From contig OY282605.1 of the NCBI GenBank assembly GCA_958298945.1, forward strand, positions 4,797,811 through 4,861,810: DNA of 64,000 nucleotides, read 5' to 3'. This document shows, piece after piece, positions 57,436 to 64,000 of this stretch. The translations under genes and the position numbers were made by a program. Numbering within the stretch: the stretch's first letter is position 1; each line of letters opens with the position of its first letter. Below the pieces are notes generated by a model. That model was not told where the DNA came from. It worked only from the letters and a program-made list of their open reading frames with translations, and searched no databases. The DNA comes from Atherix ibis. Its lineage: Eukaryota; Arthropoda; Insecta; Diptera; Athericidae.

Positions 57436-58090
57436 TTACGCAAAATCATTGTATAAAATGTCTTTTTCTCGATACTGATTTTTATTTAAACTGGTCGGAA
57501 GCATAAAAAATTGCAATTTTCAAGCGATTGGCTTCACTTATCTAAGTTTTGGTGTTTTTTTTTTATAATTATAAAAATAGATTCTTTATTGAATTTATCA
57601 TTATTTTCCGAAATTTTTATAGTTTAAATAAATCATACACCTTGTAACAAATAAGTCCATTTGTTTTGTGTTCTTGTTTGTTTTAGATACAATCGTTTTT
57701 GAGAAATTACCATTTTTCTTAACAAACAAAAATTTATTATTTATTTTTGAATATATACCATATTTTAGAAGTATCTTCTCATTAAATTTTGTTAGTTTTT
57801 ATCATTTTCAACAAAAACGATCTTAAAAACCTACTTTAAAAATTTCAAAGTTGTGGTATCTACTAAGAAATAACCAATAGATGGCCGTCATAATTAATTA
57901 CAAATTTTCTAGAACACAAACATTTTCTATGTGCTCAGAAAAAAAATTTGTGTTGATATCAACAAGTAATGTTGCAGAAGGTGTCACCTCTAGCAATATT
58001 TAAGAGTATGACCAAAATATGGGACATAGACGAATTTTTTTGCTAGTAATAAAAATATTTATTATTTAAAAAAATGGTTCCATAAATATA
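57436..58090. other. AT-rich spacer, nothing recognised
   Basis: No gene or element recognised. Confidence 0.5.
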
Positions 58091-58092
58091 TA

Positions 58093-58880
58093 CAGTGTGA
58101 CAGAAAAGTAATGAGACTTACATTACTGCGCTATCGGGTGACACTACGAAATTTCCCTCTACATAGGTACTACGTTAGTTTCTCCTAGACGTGCAGTTTC
58201 AATTTTATCAGTTAACTACCCGATCCTATAGAGGATCTATATAAATATTTTTTTTTCATAAGTATGTCCTTGAAAATACTCAAAAAAAGGGTTTTTCGCA
58301 TTATATCGGTTATTATAACACCTTCTGCTATAAAACCATCTCCACAATAAGTTTTTGTCTGGAAAAGGAATTCCTTTCCACCTGTTCATTAGCACTAAAA
58401 TCATTCTTAGAAAACGGGATTTTTCTGAACATTTTCTGATATATCACAGGGCAAGCATATTTGGCCGCATTCTCTATACAATAAGTTTTTGTCTGCAAGA
58501 GGAATTCCTATAATTTTTTTTTCATAAAGAAGGCTTTGAAAGGCTCAAAAAAAGGGCTTTTTGCATTAGATCGGTTATTACAACGCCCTCTGCCATAATG
58601 CCATCTCCAAAATAATTTTTTGTTTGTACAAGGAACTCGTACGATTTTTTTTATATAAAGAAGTCCTTAAAAGTCTCAGAAAAATTATTCTTAGTGTTAG
58701 ATCGCATATTGTAAGGTACTTGTGACATGATCAGGGGCCTTGCTATATATGATCTGACACCAAAAATCCTTTATCTGAGACTTGTTTTAAGAACGAGTGT
58801 TTGTTAAAAAAAGAAATCCTTTTGGTTCCGTTTTTTCTAAAAAAATCTTTGAAAGTTTCAGAAAAAGGGTTCTTATCACG
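58093..58880 (+). repeat. Dispersed repeat, copy 2, with internal repetition
   Basis: Starts TA then CAGTGTGACAGAAAAGTAAT, wording common at Tc1/mariner-type ends. It then shares segments with 37040-37480. Within it a block with TTTTTTTTTCATAA, CTTTGAAAGGCTCAAAAAAA and GCATTAGATCGGTTATTA-like sequence recurs at about 58247, 58512, 58648 and 58835 with growing divergence. No transposase frame is visible. Confidence 0.5.
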
Positions 58881-58929
58881 TGCAAAATTAATATCTTTTG
58901 AGTATACAAACTTACGGTTATATAAGGGC

Positions 58930-59270
58930 TTACTTACCTTAGTTTATATATACCCAAGTGGAATGTTACTTAGACTTCTAAATAAACGTTCTCAACTTAC
59001 TATAGAGAGTAGAGCATTTTTATACAATACCTTACTGAAACCAATATGAACTTACGGAGTAGAACGGTAAAGAATTAGGAATATTCATTGACGAATCCAT
59101 CCTTTTTATTTCATCAAAACTGTACCGTCGAGGACTTAAAAAATGTACTGTGGACGTATATGGATTTACCTTTTTATATGGTTAAAAATGTAAATCCATA
59201 TGCGTCACAACACCGAAGAAAAAATGCTGCCAAAAGGTTGGTTTATGGTGCTTCTCTACGGTTGGAGTAG
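58930..59270 (+). mobile_element. Jockey-type RT scrap
   Basis: The plus-strand frame to 59049 ends LLNKRSQLTIESRAFLYNTL followed by LKPI. The next codons, out of frame, continue toward the thumb motif W-T-Y-G. This is Jockey RT thumb wording. The following sequence to 59270 may be the element's C-terminal part, but it is too diverged to read. Confidence 0.55.
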
Positions 59271-59499
59271 GAGAATTGGTATGACATAAAATAATTTAAA
59301 AGAAGGTTTGGTATCTAAATATTCTTAAAAACCACTGCTTTTTGCATCAGGACTTTGGTCAAATGGTGAAGGAATCGAGCCTCCGAAAGTACAGACTTGT
59401 CATTTAATAGCTGTTAAACATAGTCCATTTCAGATAACAATTAATTATTTCAAAATTTGCCATTTAAAAAAAAATTGTATAAAAATAACGAAAAATGCA

Positions 59500-60330
59500 T
59501 AAAAGCTGTTAAACCTTCTATAGAACCGTGATTCTTGTTATAGCCACGTTTCGCACTATATGAGGGGAAAATTTTTTTTCATCGACGTGGCTCATGTCTC
59601 GTTCAGTGGATACGATAAAAGAAAAAAATTACCCTAAATGAGGCTCTGAAAACCGACAAGTAACCGTGAAGAAGCCATTGTATTCGCGAAAAATGACAAT
59701 CTGGTATGCATTTTGATCTGAAGGTGTCATTGGGCCGTATTTCTTTGGAGAAGGAGAAACCGTTACGGTTAACTCTAAGCGCCAACTGAGTCTTTTTTTA
59801 TTACCCACTACCATCATATTATGCATGGGACTGCTTCATGATATGCAGTGGAAACGCTAGATTTTCTATAAATAACGAAAAAATCGATTTTGTGATTCAA
59901 AAAATACAGCCATCTTTTTTGACAGCTGTCAAACATATATGTCATTCAAGGTGGCATTTATTTATAATAGAGTTGAGTTAAATATATAAAAACTTTCTAC
60001 TAAAGCGGTTATTTAGTCATAACAATGTTTTGTACAAAATTTTCCTTATATGTGGTTCTGAAAATCCATACCGAGTTTATTTGCTCATAACTTGAAGATT
60101 TTAACCTAGACAATATGTGGTTTCACCAAAACAGCTCCATAACATGACAAATTTAGGCGAAAGGTTCTAAGACCGCGACATTGCAATTTTTTGTGAGGTC
60201 AATTGATGACCAAGATTGTGCGATTAGACTATCTTTATGCAGACAATCTGTACGCAGACAATTCTCAAACTCAAGAGTATTTTAAAACTAAAGTGGCCGA
60301 ATTATCGTATCTATAATGGCAAGGTCCAAA
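59500..60330 (+). mobile_element. Degraded Tc1/mariner-type relic (GPYFFEN family, copy F)
   Basis: Around 59690-59790 the plus strand reads ITIWYAF, then SEGVIGPYFFGEGETVTVNS, the clearest copy of this family's signature. A second part at 60100-60340 gives D-N-M-W-F-like sequence (DNMWFHQNSSI-like, DNA GACAATATGTGGTTTC) and LYADNSQTQEYFKTKVAEL, the C-terminal block. Between them 250 bp are unrelated or scrambled. Frames are broken. Confidence 0.65.
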
Positions 60331-60694
60331 TAATATAATAAAATTCAATTGAATTCAGTTTTCAAAGTGTGTTTTAAGTAACTTTACTTTTCAAAGCACA
60401 AATTGGACAATACCATATTATTTATTTTAAGTCTTAAGCATCACTGGTTGTGTGATTTATAAAAAAATACTGAGAGTTAACACATAAGCACACGTTAGTA
60501 GGAGAAACTTCGATGGGTATTTGCACCCCATAACCTTTGACGTTAATTAATAATATTATTCAAATCAGATAACTGTAACAATTTAAAAAGAAAGAGTTGT
60601 ATCGCTCCCCATAACCTTAGTTTTCTTGTCTATATCAAAGTCTATCTTAGCACTGCAGATGACATCCAAAGCAGTGTCATTGTCAGCTCGTATG
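60331..60694. other. Spacer, nothing recognised
   Basis: About 360 bp before the composite mariner G5. No feature recognised. Confidence 0.5.
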
Positions 60695-60973
60695 TACGAA
60701 GTCTGTTCAAAAAGTATAGCGAATTTTGTTTTTTTTCAAAAATTATTTATTTATTCATGAATATCTATTTTGTCCCCTTCAAAAAAATTCCCACCAAATA
60801 TTATACACTTGTGACAACATTTTTTCCAATCCTCGAAGCACTTCAAAAAATCACTTTTGTGATCCTGTTCAGCTCCTCTCCTCAATCGTAGCGTAGCGTC
60901 TTTGTTTCATGGTGCTCTTCAGTTTCGGGAACAAGAAAAAGTCACAGGGTGCCAGATCTGAGAAATACAGTGG

Positions 60974-61783
60974 CTATGACATAATTAGTGTCTTGTCTTT
61001 GGCCAAAAATTCGCGCACAAGCAACGATGCGTGAGCAGGGTTATTATCATTGTGCAAAAGCAAATTTTTGTTCTTCCACAAATCCGGGCGTTTCTGGCGG
61101 ATTACTTCGCGCATAACTTGCAGGTAATATTCCTTATTGACCGTTCTACCCTGTGGCAAGAACTCATGATGCATCACACCCCTGCAATCGAAGAAAACTG
61201 TAGGCAAAACCTTCACATTCGACCAAACTTCGCGCGCTTTTTTCGGTCTTGGATCGTGCGGCAGCTTCCATTGGGATAATTGAGCTTTGGTTTCCACGTC
61301 ATAACCATAAACCCATGATTCGTCACCAGTTATAACCCTTTGGAGAAAATTTGGGTCATCGCGGACAGAGTCCAACAGCTCCTTAGCAATGTTAATGCGA
61401 TGCTGTTTTTGCTCGAAATTGAGCAATTTTGGTACGAATTTCGCGGCGACCCGTCTCACGCCCAAATCATTGGTAAAAATCGAATGGCACGAGCCAATCG
61501 ATATGTTTAAGTACTCAGCAACTTCTCTAACGGTAATTCGACGATTGGCCAATACTATTTTCTTCACTTCATCAATGTTTCCGTCTGTTGTTGACGTGCT
61601 CGGACGTCCGGCACAGTTTTCATCGTTCACATCTTCTCGGCCCTCTGAGAACATTTTGTACCACCGATAAATGTTACTTCGTTCCAAGGTAGCTTCACCA
61701 AATGCCACAGTTAACATTCGGAATGCGTCCGCGCAATCAATTTTCTTTTTCACACAAAATTTTATACAGATCCTTTGATCCAT
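60974..61783 (-). pseudogene. Mariner G transposase, unit 1 of the composite
   Basis: The longest family G frame. It starts at MDQRICIKFCVKKKIDCADA (61783); a 15-codon extension upstream is leader. The first HTH is followed by RSNIYRWYKMFSEGREDVND, the second HTH (TVREVAEYLNISIGSCHSIF), the linker KFVPKLLNFEQKQ, the first Asp in ITGDESWVYGY, and the second Asp in LHNDNNPAH. A TAG at 60974-60976 (Gln position) stops it a few residues before the third Asp motif (SDLAPCD), which follows in frame. A further frameshift lies near 60895. The remainder resembles the G2 C-terminus. It is a model for what G2 and G3 have lost. Confidence 0.88.
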
Positions 61784-61972
61784 TTTTTGGAATGGGCAAA
61801 AATCGAAGACGAGCCAAAACAAGTGCAAGCAAAGCAGCTGTCAAAAATTAACTGAACATTTAAAATGGCCGAACTTGTTTCGGGAACAAGAAAAAGTCAC
61901 AGGAGGCCAGATCTGGGGAATGATGCATGGGCAGAGGTGTTATCATTGACCGTTCTACCTGGTGGCAAGAAC

Positions 61973-62572
61973 TCATGATGCATCACACCCCTGCAATCGA
62001 AGAAAACTGTAGGCAAAACCTTCACATTCGACCGAACTTCGCGGCGCTTTTTTCGGTCTTGGCTCCTGTGGCAGCTTCCATTGGGATGATTGAGCTTTGG
62101 TTTCCATGGCATAACCATAAACCCATGATTCGTCACCAGTTATAACCCTTTGGAGAAAATTTAAGTCATCGCGGACAGAGTCCAACAGCTCCTTAGTAAT
62201 GTTAATGCGATGCTGTTTTTGCTCGAAATTGAGCAATTTTGGTCACACGCCCTAATCATTGGTAAAAATCGAATGGCACGAGCCAATCGATATGTTTAAG
62301 TACTCAGCAACTTCTCTAACGGTAATTCGACGATTGGCCAATACTATTTTCTTGACTTCATCAATGTTTTCGTCTGTTGTTGACGTGCTCGGACGTCCGG
62401 CACACTTTTCATCGTTCACATCTTCTCGGCCCTCTGAGAACATTTTGTACCACCGATAAATGTTACTTCGTTCCAAGGTAGCTTCACCAAATGTCACAAT
62501 TAACATTCGGAATGCGTCCGCGCAATTAATTTTGTTTTTCACACAAAATTTGATACAGATTCTTTGATCCAT
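61973..62572 (-). pseudogene. Mariner G transposase, unit 2 of the composite
   Basis: Starts MDQRICIKFCVKNKINCADA at 62572 and is open through both HTH regions to IFTND, then hits a stop at 62254-62252. A short deletion there removes the GVRRVAAKF segment. The frame 62236-61973 resumes at LNFEQKQHRINITKELLDSV and holds the first Asp (ITGDESWVYGY). It runs out of frame after PQEPRPKKA. The second Asp region is reduced to a scrap and the third is missing. It is nearly identical to unit 1 over the shared part, suggesting the duplication or second insertion is young relative to family age. Confidence 0.85.
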
Positions 62573-62781
62573 TTTTTGGAATGGGCAAAAATCGAAGACG
62601 AGCCAAAACAAGTGCAAGCAAAGCAGCTGTCAAAAATTAACTGAACTTTCAAAATGGCCGAACTTGTCGGCATAAATGAGAGACATGAGTACCAACATAA
62701 CGACACAAAAAAAATCGAAAATCGAATATACGTAACCCGCGGAAATTCAAAATTCGCAATACTTGTTGAACAGACCTCGTA

Positions 62782-64000
62782 TTATGAAAATCTAAATTTA
62801 ATTCAAATATTCTTCTGGGAATATTTTTTATAAATTTCTTTAGAAAAAAACCGCACTTGCCGATTTTACCATTTAAAAATTCCTCATTATATTGTTCCTT
62901 TTTTTTTAAATAATTTATTCTTATTTTTGTAGAAATTTTCTTTTTTAAAATAATAATTTATTTAATTCAACCTGAGTTCATAGAATAATTTCAAATTTTC
63001 TGAATTTATTCAAATTGGAATAGAATTTGTCAATTTTTGATTGATTATTGTTAAAATAGTAAATTCAGTATTGAAAAGTTTAAAATTCAACTTAATCTTT
63101 AGAGTAGTTTTTAAATTGTTGATAAAATCCCTAATAATATCTAACCACGTTCGTGTATGTTTATGCAAAATTTTTGTAGGAGGAGGCTATATCGAATTTT
63201 ATTTAATCGTTTCGGATTTCCATACACATCGTTGTGTGGTTTATTTTAATTGCTTAAAACTTTGATAAAACCATCGATTAGAATTAGTATTGGCCGCAGA
63301 ATAATTTATGCATAAAAAGGCAAAAGTTCAATTTTCGGAAGCAGATAATACGAGGAGTTTCCATTGTTTGGTGAGTGCTTGCTAAGCTAGCGAACGTTTC
63401 AGTTTTCCAAAGTCCAAGTCGACATTTAACTGCAAAATACAACAAATTCATGTCCTTTGCTTTGGCAACCACCACTCTTTCCCATACCGCCCCCCCCCCA
63501 CCTCCGGGTTTCGTTTTGATAATGTGTGTGTTGAGAGGTCTGGAGTCAACTCGTGGTATTTATTATTCCTTCGTTCGGTTTCGAATCGAAACAACAAGTT
63601 AGGATGGTCTGACACGAATTATTTTGCTATTGCGGCGGGGAGCTACTCGTATTTGGAACATGGTATTAGAATTGAATGGATTTGAAAAGTATTTTTTTTT
63701 ACCCTCTCTGTAAGAATATATTTCGGGGGCGTAATCTTATTTGTCGTTTAGAATAGAGTGTGTTGTCTTAAGTATTAAGGATCACACTTCCAAACGTTCA
63801 TGTTTGCATTGAATACGACTCTTTTGTTGAGCTATAAAATCCTTCAGTGACTTTCTTTTCAAACTTAGCTACATTTGATATATCTGATTAAGTTCAAAGA
63901 ATTAATTTCTTATATGGATTAAGTTGGATTTTATAAACGGTGCTCTCTGGTATCTTGTATTTAACTAACAATGTGTAAATATACTGGATGAAAGTGTCTC
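62782..64000. other. Unassigned sequence to the window end
   Basis: AT-rich to about 63260. The 63270-63620 stretch is more complex, with a C run near 63490-63501, but has no frame above 75 codons and no recognised homology. Confidence 0.45.

Larger units (their letters stand above)
60697..62779 (-). mobile_element. Tandem composite of mariner family G (G5)
   Basis: A 2083-bp block in reverse orientation with one family G end at each side: the inverse-orientation 5' end at 62779 (CGAGGTCTGTTCAACAAGTA) and the 3' end at 60697 (CGAAGTCTGTTCAAAAAGTA). TA flanks it at 60695-60696 and 62780-62781. Inside are two head-to-tail partial copies. Unit 2 (62779 to about 61879) has the 5' end, leader, HTH and a shortened DDE part. 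It then joins the leader of unit 1 near 61876, which runs on to the 3' end. The junction links leader GAACTTGT to the TTTCGGGAACAAG of the C-terminal coding part. No internal terminal repeats remain. Confidence 0.88.

Overview
This window looks like non-coding, transposon-filled nuclear DNA from an insect, and I lean towards a fly. The evidence is a very AT-rich background with long A and T runs, no dense arrangement of open frames, and many mariner DNA transposons. One mariner group is Mos1-like, with matching CCAGGTGTA ends. There are also Jockey-clade, R1-clade and RTE-like LINE fragments. The species cannot be fixed from sequence alone. I found no convincing host protein gene, no tRNA or rRNA gene and no CRISPR array.

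Almost every readable reading frame belongs to a Tc1/mariner transposase. I separate seven mariner lineages by their ends and protein motifs. Family I (ends CGAGGGTCATTCAATAAGTA) has copies at 12190, 21071 and 46383. Family II (CGAGGGTCGTTCAATAAGTC) is at 15320 and 56152. Family G (CGAGGTCTGTTCAAAAAGTA) is at 4672, 25030, 36008, 45310 and 60697. Family M (Mos1-like, mauritiana subfamily) is at 29192, 32802, 41330 and 50456. Family N is a second mauritiana-type element at 48911. There is one irritans-type copy near 39600-40420 and one cecropia-type copy at 52742. An eighth, much older Tc1/mariner-type family with a GPYFFEN-like motif survives as six scattered relics. A further mariner-like relic lies near 19130.

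Layout: 1-2800 holds microsatellites and an old relic. 2835-5510 holds an R1-type LINE (minus strand), a 5' scrap of family G and another relic. 7145-10490 holds an RTE-like LINE tail followed by a 5'-truncated Jockey LINE. 12190-22264 holds four family I/II mariners separated by two tandem-repeat arrays of 225-320 bp units. 24300-36812 alternates family G, family M, Jockey scraps and relics. 39600-42473 holds an irritans copy beside a hairpin-type MITE, then an M copy. 45310-54024 is a mosaic of G, I, N, M and cecropia elements. 56152-62779 holds the best-preserved family II copy, a dispersed repeat, a relic and a tandem composite of family G. The rest is AT-rich sequence in which I recognise nothing.

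No transposase here looks active. Several frames are nearly whole but have lost exactly the catalytic residues or have one or two lesions. The most interesting structures come from transposon decay and rearrangement: an internally deleted family G derivative found at two unrelated sites, a foldback G element, a tandem G composite inside one TIR/TA frame, a hairpin built from flank plus TIR in an M copy, and a family I in which each copy lost a different catalytic aspartate. I see no evidence of a new functional system beyond these.
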